NCBI GenBank assembly: GCA_024500155.1
Contig: CM044875.1
Coordinates: 17,073,203 to 17,137,202, forward strand
Direction: 5' to 3'
DNA length: 64,000 nt
DNA from: Chenopodium formosanum
Taxonomy: Eukaryota > Streptophyta > Magnoliopsida > Caryophyllales > Amaranthaceae
Part shown: positions 1-9,360 of the stretch, piece after piece
Position numbering within the stretch: position 1 is the first letter of the stretch
Layout: each line of letters starts with the position of its first letter
Notes under the pieces: generated by a model
Seen by the model: the letters and a program-made list of their open reading frames with translations, nothing else
Told to the model about the DNA's origin: nothing
Databases searched by the model: none
Program-made: the position numbers and the translations under genes

Positions 1-323
1 AAGACAACATCACCTTTGTCTACCATGCTTTAACGGGGAATCCTAACTTGAACCTCCAACATGCCAAGGGCACTTGGATTCAACATCCCGTGCCAAAACT
101 TTGGCAACGATTTGTTGGCCTCACCATCTTTGGGAGGCATGAACCCGCAAATGTGAGGAGGGATGAACTAGAACTATTAGGGTCTTACATGATCCCTAGG
201 AGTGACAAGTTAAACATAGTTCATAGGATGGCCCAACACTTCCAAAGGGTGGCCAATGCGGCCGAATCGGGTAGGTCTAGGGTCCCAATTTATTTTGGTG
301 GGTTAGTAACTCACATCTCATGA
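1..323 (+). pseudogene. Athila-like retrotransposon ORF fragment, open at the left edge
   Basis: The frame is open from position 3 and stops at 321-323. It contains residues such as PVPKLWQRFVGLTIFGRHE and ends in YFGGLVTHIS. This looks like the ORF of Athila-type Ty3/gypsy elements that lies outside the gag-pol enzymes; its biochemical role is not known. The same type of protein resumes at 2561 with a proline-rich and then coiled-coil-like tail, so the stop here probably marks the edge of an inserted block rather than the natural C terminus. No catalytic motif is visible. The Athila assignment rests on general similarity and on the Athila-like 3' region at 19422-24520. Confidence 0.5.
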
Positions 324-444
324 ATTAGTACATTAAGATATATTTGGCCCTACTAGAAATCCTTCTATACAAAATAAGAGATATTTTCTATTATTTGTCG
401 ATAATTACACCCATATGATGTGGATATGTTTTATCAATTAAAAG

Positions 445-774
445 TCAAATGCTCCTGTCTAGAAAGTTGCAATCTAAGAAGAATTTGAACCCAGGTTGTC
501 GTATCCCATTCTTGACTAGTGGTTCTGGGAATTCGTAACATCGGTAGTCTTCTCCCTCTCTTATGAATTGTCCATTTAAAGTCTCCTCCTCCTCATTGAC
601 TCCCTCAAACCCGGCTCCCTCAACAAAATTTACATCCTCCTCCATCTCATCCTCTTCTATCCTACCATTGTCCCTAGGGACCATCCAAACATTCCTAGCT
701 TGGCAAAAGATGGAGGTAGCAGCCGGGTCGAGATAAGCCTTAAATTTTTCCCTTTGATAGACCCTCGTCATCAT
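445..774 (-). pseudogene. Fragment of a Tat/Ogre pol linker region
   Basis: The 109-residue frame contains LNGQFIREGEDY followed by an F/YPEP segment and RQPGFKFFLDCNFLD. This matches the segment of the main element at 12015-13259 (LNGQFIREGEDY, then RQPGFEIFVDCCFLD). That segment lies between protease and reverse transcriptase in these elements and has no known enzymatic role. The N-terminal part (QARNVWMVPRD) has no counterpart that I can see in the main copy. It is a relic, not a gene. Confidence 0.6.
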
Positions 775-1084
775 TGTTGAAAGAAGATTGTGTAGAAATG
801 GATGAGATTTCGCTCCAACTCACATTTTATGTTGAAAATTATCTTTAATACGAGGAATTTATTTCTCATAAAAAATTTGTATTTCATCATAATTAAATTC
901 TTACATTCAATTTTTTAGGAATTCTATAAATTTGTTTGGTTGTTAGGAGGGAATTTGCATTTTGAGTTACTAAAAGGGCTTATTATAATAAACTCAAATT
1001 AAGATAACAAGCGTTTAGATAAGTAAAAATCAACTAAATAAACAAATCCTTAATTGGAAAATCAAAAAATAAAAATAAGATCAT

Positions 1085-1215
1085 GCTCTTTACCTGATTA
1101 TTTTACATGCGGCCCAATGATCTAGGGGAGGACCCAATGTTAATTATTATTCCTAAAGTTATTAGAATTAATTATAGTCTTCTAGAATTCTCTAGAGGGT
1201 TCTCTAGGGCCTCCT
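1085..1215 (+). repeat. LTR fragment A, opposite orientation to the main element
   Basis: The stretch with 'gcggcccaatgatctag' and 'cccaatgttaattattattc' is the reverse complement of the LTR around 4985-5095 and 18990-19100, with scattered differences. It is diverged, so it comes from another member of the family rather than from the adjacent element. Confidence 0.7.
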
Positions 1216-1300
1216 CACTTATTTCCTCGGTATTTTAATACTTGCTCTATTTCTCCGGACTTGGAGTTTATGAAATAATGGTTGAAAATATTGTTTTATG

Positions 1301-1420
1301 GTGGAGCAAGGCTACAAGAAGACTTCTTGTGATCATTGTGTCTTCTTGAAGAAATTTTCTGACAATGATTTTATCATTTTGCTACTTTATGTTGATGACA
1401 TGCTTATTGTATTTACGACT
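1301..1420 (+). pseudogene. Ty1/copia reverse transcriptase fragment
   Basis: One frame reads GYKKTSCDHCVFLKKF, then ILLLYVDDMLIV. This is the classic Ty1/copia RT block around the catalytic YVDD. Only about 40 residues remain. It ends abruptly and is not followed by the rest of RT or RNase H, so it is a captured scrap inside the composite LTR. Confidence 0.75.
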
Positions 1421-1668
1421 CTCAAGGCCCTTAAGACATGATGAATTAGATGGTTTCGGGCTTTATTTATGACTCCCAAAGTCCTTTGGGAACCTTTGGA
1501 AATACTTGGATGCATAATCTTGCCAGTGGAGGGAATACGAGTTATACATCTTATTGACAATGAAACAATTCCAAAGAAACATCTCCAAAGAAACCAAAGT
1601 AGAACAAACTAAATTGGTAAATGGTGTCGTCTTAGAACCGGAACAAGTAGATGTAGCTCGACCAAGTC

Positions 1669-1730
1669 CTCGCCATCTTCAGGGTTGTGGCAGTTCTCGC
1701 CATCTTCAGGGTTGTGGCAATACCTCGCCA
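1669..1730 (+). repeat. Two-copy direct repeat, 27-bp period
   Basis: 'cgccatcttcagggttgtgg' occurs at 1671 and again at 1698, followed by a third partial start (ctcgccactgctg). It lies between the copia scrap and the NRT2 scrap. Origin unknown. Confidence 0.6.
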
Positions 1731-1857
1731 CTGCTGTGCCTCGCCGCTATAGACAATCTCCACTCTACTTCGGGACATTGTCGAAGACCGCTGAGTTCTT
1801 GGTGAGTTGAAATCAATGGTTCATTACTCATAGTCTCTTAGGTAAGTTACTAGTAAG

Positions 1858-1898
1858 GATTCGCCAATGAGTTTTAGGCAAACTCATAAACCTCGTTC
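1858..1898 (-). repeat. Short block shared, inverted, with the LTR-like sequence near 41690-41735
   Basis: 'gccaatgagttttaggcaaa' and the next 14 bases ('ctcataaacctcgt') match the reverse complement of the LTR-like block near 41690-41735, with about four differences over 42 bases. It lies directly left of the NRT2 scrap. Confidence 0.5.
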
Positions 1899-2219
1899 AT
1901 GCCTTTCTCCCAAGTAGAGTTCAAGGGATATTTAGCACCCTTGGTTCCTATCATTAGGGACAACCTTGACCTTACTAAGAGGGATATTGGTAATGCTTCG
2001 GTTGCATCCATCTCAGGGAGTGTCTTCTCTAGGCTTGTCATGGGAACCGTGTGTGACCTTATGGGTCCAAGGTACGCTTGTGCCTTCCTTATTATGCTGA
2101 TTGAGATTATAATTGATATTATGTTGCTTGATTGTATATTATTGTTATTGCTTGATTGTATATTATTGTTATTGCTTGATTATGCCTTTTATCCAGGTTT
2201 TAAGGGAATTTGTACTTGA
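1899..2219 (+). pseudogene. NRT2 high-affinity nitrate transporter gene fragment
   Basis: Within a 106-residue frame, 1932-2097 encodes LAPLVPIIRDNLDLTKRDIG, then ASISGSVFSRLVMGTVCDLM and GPRYACAFLIM. In NRT2 proteins (major facilitator superfamily, plasma-membrane nitrate/H+ symporters) this is the N-terminal transmembrane block with the conserved APLVPIIRDNL, SGSxFSRL and GPRYGCAFL motifs. Only about 55 of some 530 residues are present. Upstream (MPFSQVEFKGY) is unrelated, and from about 2100 the frame runs into LTR sequence, so no functional transporter can be made. The frame itself is intact, which suggests a fairly recent capture or limited decay. It sits between two LTR fragments, a typical transduplication arrangement. 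Confidence 0.85.
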
Positions 2220-2245
2220 AATCACACCTAATAAGATATCCGACG
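2100..2245 (+). repeat. LTR fragment B with an internal duplication
   Basis: 'aagggaatttgtacttgaaa' and 'atattatgttgcttgat' match the reverse complement of the main LTR at about 17885-17995. A unit of about 27 bp around 'ttgcttgattgtatattatt' is present twice here but once in the main LTRs. Confidence 0.75.
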
Positions 2246-2560
2246 TCTATGTTGATAGTACTCTTATGACTCATTAATTACTTCAGATTAATTCGTCGTA
2301 CTGGATCGGTTACTTGATTGGGTGTGACCCAAATGGTTCAGTCAAGATTAAGCTTTAATATTAATTAATACATTGATGACTCGCTGTGTATGACTCGTGT
2401 GTGCAGAGTGTTGACTCATGACTCAATGTACATGATTTGTGTGTGCTTTGTATTGTGATTGTGCTCGTGCAACTCGAAAATGCAAAAAAGCAAAAAAATT
2501 TCCGTCACTTTTGTGGAGGGTAGCGGTCAAACACCTAGGTTGGACCCCTAGCGGTGATGG

Positions 2561-3330
2561 TAAGGTAGCCGGCCCAACCTTAATGGAAGCACCCTACTTA
2601 GGAGGGCTTAATTAGATAAATGTGATAGGGGTGAGACTTGGTGGGTGATTCATAGGGAGTCGGGTAGAAGGGACAATGCTTTCACCTTACCTAACCCAGC
2701 CATAACCAAATTTGAGAAGGGTCTTCCCTCCTATACCTTTCAATTAGGAGACCAAGGAGAGGCCCAACCACACCACCAAGCACCTCCCTCACCACCACAA
2801 CATTTCCACCAACCATCAGCCCAACACTACACACATAACATTCCCACTTCCTCAACCAACTACAACATCGACCCTAACGCCCCATATGACTTTTCGGCTT
2901 TTAGAAGCCAATTGGACCGGATAGAGAGTGGGCAAGGGAGGATGGAGGGTATGGTTAGGAACTTGGACACTAGGGTAGGAGCCCTAGATGCTAGGGTTGG
3001 GGTGGTGGAGAGGAACTTAGGGCGGGGTTTATACCCTATGTATGATGATTATGCCCGTCGGGGGGCTATTCCCCCCGAATCACTTGTTCCCGATTGGTTT
3101 CAATATCCCCAAGGGGGATACACGAACCCAAGTGCCTACGGTACCTATGTGGACTATTCATCGGTCCATGAATATGGGACCGATGCTCCTTTTGGTGGGC
3201 TTGGGGGAATGTGGACCCTAACTATTTTGCAAGTGGTTCGGGTTATGGTGGTGGTGGTTCGAGCCATGGAGGGGCCGGTCCTAGCCATGGTGGTAGCGGC
3301 TATTCGAGGATGGATGAGGATGAGGAGTAG
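2561..3330 (+). pseudogene. Athila-like ORF, C-terminal part with frameshift
   Basis: The frame from 2645 encodes a proline/histidine-rich segment (about residues 35-70), then a heptad-like stretch (RIESGQGRMEGMVRNLDTRV) that may form a short coiled coil, and then a Tyr/Gly-rich tail. Near 3205 the frame changes. The neighbouring frame continues as a glycine-rich tail (SGYGGGGSSHGG ... MDEDEE) with a stop at 3328-3330, and this looks like the original C terminus. The other frame runs on to 3364 with low-complexity sequence. It is likely the continuation of the fragment at 1-323 of the outer element. Function unknown. Confidence 0.5.
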
Positions 3331-4660
3331 GTTACACTCCCAAGTCAATGAGGGCATTGCTTGATTTGGCTTAGGGGGTAATCTTTCGCTTGGTAACTCT
3401 CTTTCCTTTCTCTCTATTTATTTGCTTTCTAGTGTAGTTTTTATTTGCTTTCTGTAGGGAATATTTCAAGCATTACGATAACCCCAAACTTGAACCCCAC
3501 TGTGATCATACACTAAAGTACGGTGGCGTTCCAAAGGGAAAGACAAAGAGCAAAAAGAGTCGCCAACAAGTTTTAGGAACTTGTAAACCCAAAAGACAAT
3601 CCAAAAGGACCATCAACTACTCCATAAGGTCTTGAACCAAACAGGGTCCGGGGATGAGGGTACGAATCCAATCTACAAAAGAAAGGACCCGCCCTATAAA
3701 AATAGGCCTCTACTTTGTTCTACTCGTATTCATTTGCGCTTTTCGAATAACATACAAACATTATATTAAACCTACCCTGCTTATCTATGTTGGTTGAATA
3801 TTAATGCACAAATAATACTATTATTGGCGATCACTTGAATTAAAATCACATTAGCCTAAACCAAATTAATAATTATCTTATTAAGCGTGATTTCAAATAC
3901 AAATTCCCTTTAAACCTTTTAAAAGGCGTGATCAAGCAATAACAATAAAACATAAATAATATCAAGCAACATAATAAACAATAAACAATAACAACGATGA
4001 TAATAACATGATATAATAAAGCTTAATAATAACAAGATCCTAGGCATGATACTAACAAGATTAATAACCAATCCTAGCATGTCGCTAAACAATAAAGATC
4101 AAAGCTTTAAACCTAACATGGTACTAACATGATATTAGAAAGAGTAAAGGCATCCTAAACATGATACTAGAAAGCATTAAATAACATCCTAACAAGATAC
4201 TAGAAAGCATAAAATAACATCCTAACATGATACTAGGAATCATAAAACAATAATAAACATGCTTTCTATATTGAAAGAGAGTAATAAGATTACATACTTT
4301 GAAGCCTCGTACCTCTTTCTAATAACAAAATACACAAGTTAGTAAACTTCAATGAAAATCAATAAAGAATAATTAAAGAACTAAATCAAATCAAATTAAA
4401 TAAAGTTTTGACTAGTTTTGGACCAAACCCTCAGAAAATATCAACCTTTCACGTCTAGGGCGAAGGCAACTTCGAACTTGGCTAAGAGACTCTAAGTCTT
4501 GTGAATGCGGAATATTGTTTGAAAAAAGCTAGTTTAGAAAGAGAGAAAGAAAGAATTAAGCTATATTGCTTAGAGAGAAAATAGAGAGAATTAAGAAAGA
4601 GTTGATGATTGTGAATGTTGATAATTGTGAATGATCTTTGAAAACAGGGATTCGGACGCT

Positions 4661-4667
4661 ATTTATA
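4661..4667 (-). promoter_or_regulatory. LTR core promoter (TATA box), 3' LTR copy
   Basis: Reading the minus strand, 'ttataaatagcgtccgaatc' contains TATAAATA. It lies about 60 bp downstream of the GTCGC hairpin cluster. The same arrangement is at 18666-18672 in the 5' LTR. Confidence 0.5.
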
Positions 4668-4727
4668 ATGAAAATAATCCGGAAAAACATAGAATTTGAT
4701 AAGGAATAAAACTCCACGATGTCGCCA

Positions 4728-4813
4728 GGAATTAACTCTGTCGCGACACGACAATGTCTGTCGCGAGGCGACAGGGTCTGTCGCGCGGCGACAGACTTGT
4801 CGTTTGGCGACAA
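4728..4813. repeat. GTCGC hairpin cluster in the 3' LTR
   Basis: Repeated short inverted repeats such as 'ctgtcgcgaggcgacag' and 'ctgtcgcgcggcgacag' (6-8-bp arms, 2-4-bp loops) and 'ttgtcgtttggcgacaa' follow one another. Clusters of the same kind occur at 7488, 16288, 17069 and 18723. Confidence 0.75.
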
Positions 4814-5351
4814 CCTGTATTAGCGCGTTTTTCTTCACGCGGAATCCGATCTTTAATCAACTTGATCTACGGAATCCATACAGAAGATAAAATATATTTT
4901 TTAAGATAACAAAACGATATTTTATTCCAAATAAAAATCTATTAAAAGATAATTAATTATTAAATCTAATAATATTAGAATTAAAAAGAACCTTCTAGAA
5001 ACTTCTAGAAAACTATAATTAATCCTAATAATTTTAGGAATAATAATTAACATTGGGCCCTCCTCTAGATCATTGGGCCGCATTTAAAAATAATTAACCA
5101 GGCCCAGTTTAGTATTTTGGCCATAACTTCCTCAATATTCATCGGAATCGATCTTATAATATATCGTTGGAAAGATCTTTTCAAGCCCCATCCAACTACA
5201 CTATTATTGGACCCTAATCATGGACCAAACGTAAACTGGTTCGACTATTTTCAATTAAAATAATTTTCAAAAACAGAGAGAAAAGAATTTTATTAAAACT
5301 AAACCGCATCACTCGACTTTCAAACCTCTTTCACCTAATTCGATAATAACA

Positions 5352-6986
5352 CTACCTGTCTGCTGTTCACGACCTCCAGTTGGTCGGGGCATATGACTGG
5401 GCCAGCATGGCCTATGCGGATTTTCTACTGGGCTTGCGGCACACCTGTCGTCACAAGGCCTTGTCTGGAGAGATAGCCCTTTCCAGTTTCTGGAGGGTCG
5501 TAGAGGTACATCTCCTTTCCTTTTTGAGGTTTTAACTCTAAATTTAGAAGCACAATCTTTGCTAATTTTCATTTGTTCCGTATAGATCTGGTTTTACGAG
5601 TATTTTCCTTCTCTTGCACCTGCGAGACCTTCTCCTCGCGTGCTCCCTATCGCTGCCAAATGGGGAGGCCGCAGAGGTCCGCCTGAGGTGCTGCGCCTTC
5701 GAGAGATGATTCTCACGGTTGGTTTCTTCAATTCATACTTTTCTTTTATCGTCTTTTGGTGTCAGTATCTTACTTAGTAATGTTTTCAGGAGCCTAGCCC
5801 GGTCTATTGACCTTGGGCTGCTTTCCCTATCTCTGCGCTGGCGGCGCAGTATACAGCTGAGCGTCATTACTTTCTGGGGACGTACGTCGCGGTGGTCTAC
5901 CTAGGGGAGAGGGTAGCCATCCAGCACTCCTCAGATACTTTTGTTGTTCCCGCTCCTCTACCTAGGCATATGTTCCACGATGCCTCACAGCGGGATCGTG
6001 CTGGTGGACCTACTCGGGGTACTCCTTGGAGGTCCTACGTTCTCCTTGAGCAGAGCTACGAGGAGGACCTGCTGCCGTTGCTAGCGCCGGCTCCTGTCCT
6101 TTCAGAGGAGGCAGCGGTATGCTTTCATTTATTTAGTTTATCTTCCTTTAGGTAGCCCCCAAGTATCTTTCTAATCTTTTCATTCTTAACAGGCTGGCCC
6201 TAGGGAGTTCATCCCTCCCAGGATGTCCATACGTTACCAGGGCACATATGGGCTGATTGAGGAGCTTATTCCGCCAGCTCCGGAGGGAGAGCAGTTCGTG
6301 GAGCGGTCTATTCCTCGTCACCAGACTCGAGTAAGTGGTTTCTCATATATCATCTTTATATTTGCTTCGTGATTGTTATTGACTTAGTTATTTTGACAGT
6401 TTTCTCGCGAGGTGGTGACGGCTATGGCTAGATGCATAGGCGCCTTTCGCAGCCAGCTTGTGAGGTTGTGGAACCGGGCTACCTGTCGTAGCAACGATGC
6501 TGAGGAGGTATTGTTTTTTACTTTCATCATTTTTGACTTTATTTTTTCCTTGCTCTTGCTAACTTTGATTTACCTTTGCAGGGGCAGCCTATTCCTTCTC
6601 CACGCACTCGGTCGAGACCCGAGCCTAGGAGAGAGGCTACTAGGTCCGACTGGAGGCGTCGCCGGACTACTTCAGGTGGCCGGGGTGGTCGTTCGGAGGC
6701 CGCAGCGGTAGAGGACTCGGCGTCATCACCTGAGGAGGTTCCGACCGGGCCGACCGTTCGAGGCGGGATGGATGGTGGGACGTTTGAGTTTGGCTCGTCG
6801 TCGCAGCAGCCTTTGCAGCCTCGGCCTCTTTCTGTCGGGTTTCAGGGTGAGGTTAGGTGGCCTGGCCTTGAGTTGCAGTTCGCGCCGCCTGGTGGTTCAG
6901 GGGACGATGATGGACATACTCCACGGAGTAGGACATTTTTCGATACATTCGGCATCCCTCGCGACTTGCGACCTCCGGCGCCATAG
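5352..6986 (+). pseudogene. Intron-bearing plant-mobile-domain-like gene, antisense within the element
   Basis: Six exon segments can be joined: about 5352-5505, 5586-5717, 5790-6116, 6193-6330, 6400-6507 and 6582-6986 (stop TAG). All five introns are GT-AG and phase 0. The first exon reads YDWASMAYADFLLGL and the second starts IWFYEYFPSLAPARP. These resemble the core of the plant mobile domain (PMD; MAIN/MAIL and 'aminotransferase-like' families), which is known to be carried by plant retrotransposons and MULEs; its activity is unclear. The tail is Arg/Gly- and Pro-rich. The N-terminal half is missing because the gene runs straight into the deleted LTR edge. There is one in-frame TGA at 5808-5810, just after the third acceptor. 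The low-frequency splice signals sit exactly where the similarity breaks, which supports real introns. Confidence 0.65.
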
Positions 6987-7487
6987 CTGTACCTGTGTTT
7001 ATTTATTTTTGAATTTTGTAGGACTTTGTCTATCTTATTCATATGACTCATGTATTAGACACTTGTATATATATGCACTTTATTATTTATTAACATTTTA
7101 TTTGCCAGATTTATTATTATGTAACAAATGTGTTGTGCATATGAGTGTGTGAGAAAGTGTAATTTTTGCGCGAAATTTCCGTCATTTTTAATATTAGTGG
7201 AGGGTACCGACTCTCTCCCCCAAAAAAAGAAATAAAAAAGAAAAATGAAGGAAGAAAAATGATAAGCCTAAAATAAATTAAGCTTAATATGATATATGAT
7301 AATAATAATAATAATAATAATAATAATAGTGATAATAATAATAATAATAATAATGATAATAGGGGTGCATGAATAGGAATAGAACAGTATGTCAAGTCAA
7401 AGTCGAAATCAAGTACGTAAAAACACGGTTTCCTACGCGTAATAGGTGTCGCTGCAAAGAAATAGACTGGTGCCGCATAATTCATCT
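6987..7487 (+). other. Non-coding spacer with AAT microsatellite
   Basis: This spacer between the two opposite-strand genes holds an A-rich tract at 7222-7250 and an interrupted (AAT)n run at about 7299-7361. The motif 'aaatttccgtca' followed by 'gtggaggg' near 7177-7206 also occurs near 2497-2522 in the composite block. Confidence 0.6.
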
Positions 7488-7562
7488 CGTCGCCACGCGA
7501 CAGGGTCTGTCGCCACGCGACAGACGTTGTCGCCACGCGACGAATTTGTCGCCTGGCGACAA
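7488..7562. repeat. GTCGC hairpin cluster upstream of the second antisense gene
   Basis: Four tandem units of the type 'ctgtcgccacgcgacag' and 'ttgtcgcctggcgacaa'. The cluster ends about 50 bp before a TATA box at 7613. Confidence 0.75.
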
Positions 7563-7612
7563 ACGCGCTTTCCTGATTCCTACAGGATTTGAAGTCTGCC
7601 AAAATAAAAAGT

Positions 7613-7620
7613 TATAAATA
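7613..7620 (+). promoter_or_regulatory. Candidate promoter of the second antisense gene
   Basis: TATAAATA lies 66 bp before the ATG at 7687. Its context 'ttataaatagcccccgaatc' resembles the LTR core promoter 'ttataaatagcgtccgaatc' (opposite strand, 4648-4668), and both have a GTCGC hairpin cluster about 50-60 bp upstream. This suggests that the promoter derives from an LTR. Confidence 0.5.
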
Positions 7621-7686
7621 GCCCCCGAATCATCCGTTTACTGCATAATTTAACCAGTTTATTAATTAGCTAATTAACTAGAAATC

Positions 7687-9239
7687 ATGCCTTTAGCTAA
7701 AAGAACTTTTTGTGGATACATGGATGAATGGTGTCGTCATCTAACTGCTAAGGATAAAAAAGCATTAGATATTTGTCATATGGGGGGTATGTTTGGAATC
7801 AAGGGGATGAGTCTTGACATTGATTTTATTTATTCTGCCATAGACTATTGGGATATTGATACTCAGGCCTTCCTTTCAGGGATACCCATTCAAAAAGCAG
7901 AAAAGTTGTTTTAGATTTTTCCATGATGAAATATGTCCTTTACCAGAAGAATTTGGAGCCATTATAGGTTATTATTCCACAGGTCCTGCGGTAATGCCTA
8001 GAATCAATGAATATTATTATAAAGATTTTGAATGCTTCTTTGATTTGAGGGGTACGGCTTTAAAACATATAGTGCATGGGAATATAGTTGATTTGACGGA
8101 ATTTGCACATTATTTTTATGGTAATCCTAATCCCGATTTCCGTGTCTATAAGAGAAGGGCTTTTCTTTATTGCTTGTTTAACCAATTGCTCTTAGTTAGT
8201 GGTAATGATAATGAAGGCCAATCAATGATTATATCTGTTATAGAACAAGTTGAATCTGGGAGAAATCCAATGCCGCTAATCGTTGGAGAGACTATGTTAT
8301 GGTTAGATGCATTAAGAAAGAATCCGAGAGCACCTTTTCGAGGTTCTCCAATTTTATTACAGGTATAAAATAATGCTATTTTTAATTTTCCAAGAATTAA
8401 AGAATATTATTTTTCACTGTAATACTAATCAAATACATATTTTACAGATATGGCTCATGGAGAGGTTAAAGCTTATTAATCCTCCTGACGATATACACAC
8501 ATATGTTCCAAATTGCATAGTCCGGCGAAAGAAACGATTTTTGAAAATAGGTCGCCGTGAGTGGAGCAAGGTGTTTGCTGCCGGTGACTTTACCATAAGC
8601 TGGATTGTTCCTTGGTGGAGGATTGAGGCAATGGTTGGTTGCAGTAACCAAACATATTGTCGTCTCCCGAGCTTGTCGAGATTAACCTTTTATTTTCCTT
8701 GTAGAGTTATGAGACAATATGGTCTTGCACAAACTATCCCTATAGGAGATCTCCGCCGTCCTTATGAATTTCCTGTGTCACAAGAGATTGAGCGTTTTGA
8801 CGGATACTGGAGGGGTAGGCCCTTATGGGAGGTGATTACCCACAAGGAGCCACCTTGTTTGTCAAATAAAGTGAAACAATGGCTTGATGGAAGATTCCAA
8901 AAATTTCAAGTCAAAATTGAGAAGACCAATGTGAAGAATCGTCTAGGCGACAAAAAGGTCCCTGCTAAAGAACGTCTAGGGGGAAGGATTGAATTCAAAA
9001 CTCCTATTATGCCAGGAAAGAAAAGTGCTAAGAAAAATCAAGGAAAAAGAAAAGTTGACTCTACAAAGAGGGAAGCTTGGGTAGAGAAGAAACATGGAGT
9101 TCTAGCGGAGGGAGAAACCATCTATACTAAGATAGAGTGTAGGTCTTCTAATGGTTGTCTCCTAGCAAAGGTTATGGATCAAGAGGAAGGGAATGAAGAC
9201 ACAAATTGGAAAAGAATCAAGAAAGAGAAAAAAGATTAG
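7687..9239 (+). pseudogene. Second antisense gene: plant retroelement-associated protein with one intron, frameshifted
   Basis: Exon 1 starts at ATG 7687 (MPLAKRTFCGYMDEWC) and, after a frame change near 7900-7915, continues to 8362. A GT-AG intron (8363-8447) is followed by exon 2, 8448-9239. The segment AIDYWDIDTQAF ... HDEICPLPEEFGAIIGY has the shape of the 'W-D-P ... F-x-F-G ... P-T-x-E-E' block of the DUF7745/plant-mobile-domain-like proteins found in plant retrotransposons. The C-terminal 90 residues are Lys/Arg-rich. No enzymatic motif was recognised. The gene is opposite in strand to gag-pol and downstream of integrase. Apart from the single frameshift the frames are open over about 500 codons, so decay is slight. 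The family name is a motif-level guess. Confidence 0.55.
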
Positions 9240-9360
9240 AGCATTGCTTTTCCTTTGATTTATTAGACAAAGTTAATTTGTTGTAGTTAATTTTTTAGCT
9301 TTTATTTTATCAATAATGTACTTTCTTTATTAATTAATAAAATTCCAGCTTTTATTTTAA

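Larger units (their letters stand above)
324..2560. mobile_element. Composite insertion: Tat/Ogre LTR pieces with captured gene scraps
   Basis: This block interrupts the Athila-like ORF. It contains a minus-strand Tat pol scrap (445-774), two pieces of the 1.9-kb LTR seen at 3453 and 17457 but in the opposite orientation (about 1085-1215 and 2100-2245), a copia RT scrap (1301-1420) and an NRT2 scrap (1932-2097). The two LTR pieces are in the right order for one LTR. The roughly 1 kb that should lie between them is replaced by about 880 bp of foreign sequence. The right boundary is approximate. No terminal repeats or target duplication were found for the block. Confidence 0.55.
3453..5351 (-). 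repeat. 3' LTR of the Tat/Ogre-type element
   Basis: It begins tgtagggaatatttc on the plus strand and matches 17457-19356 throughout with few changes. The last about 60 bp of the other LTR (to tgtctaca at 19416) are missing, and the sequence switches at about 5351 to the opposite-strand gene. So the internal edge of this LTR and the usual polypurine tract next to it are deleted. Confidence 0.85.

Noticed and set aside
4556..4890. ORFs in the LTR on both strands (also 18561-18895)
   Set aside because: They overlap the hairpin cluster and have no protein-like features; present only because the LTR is duplicated.
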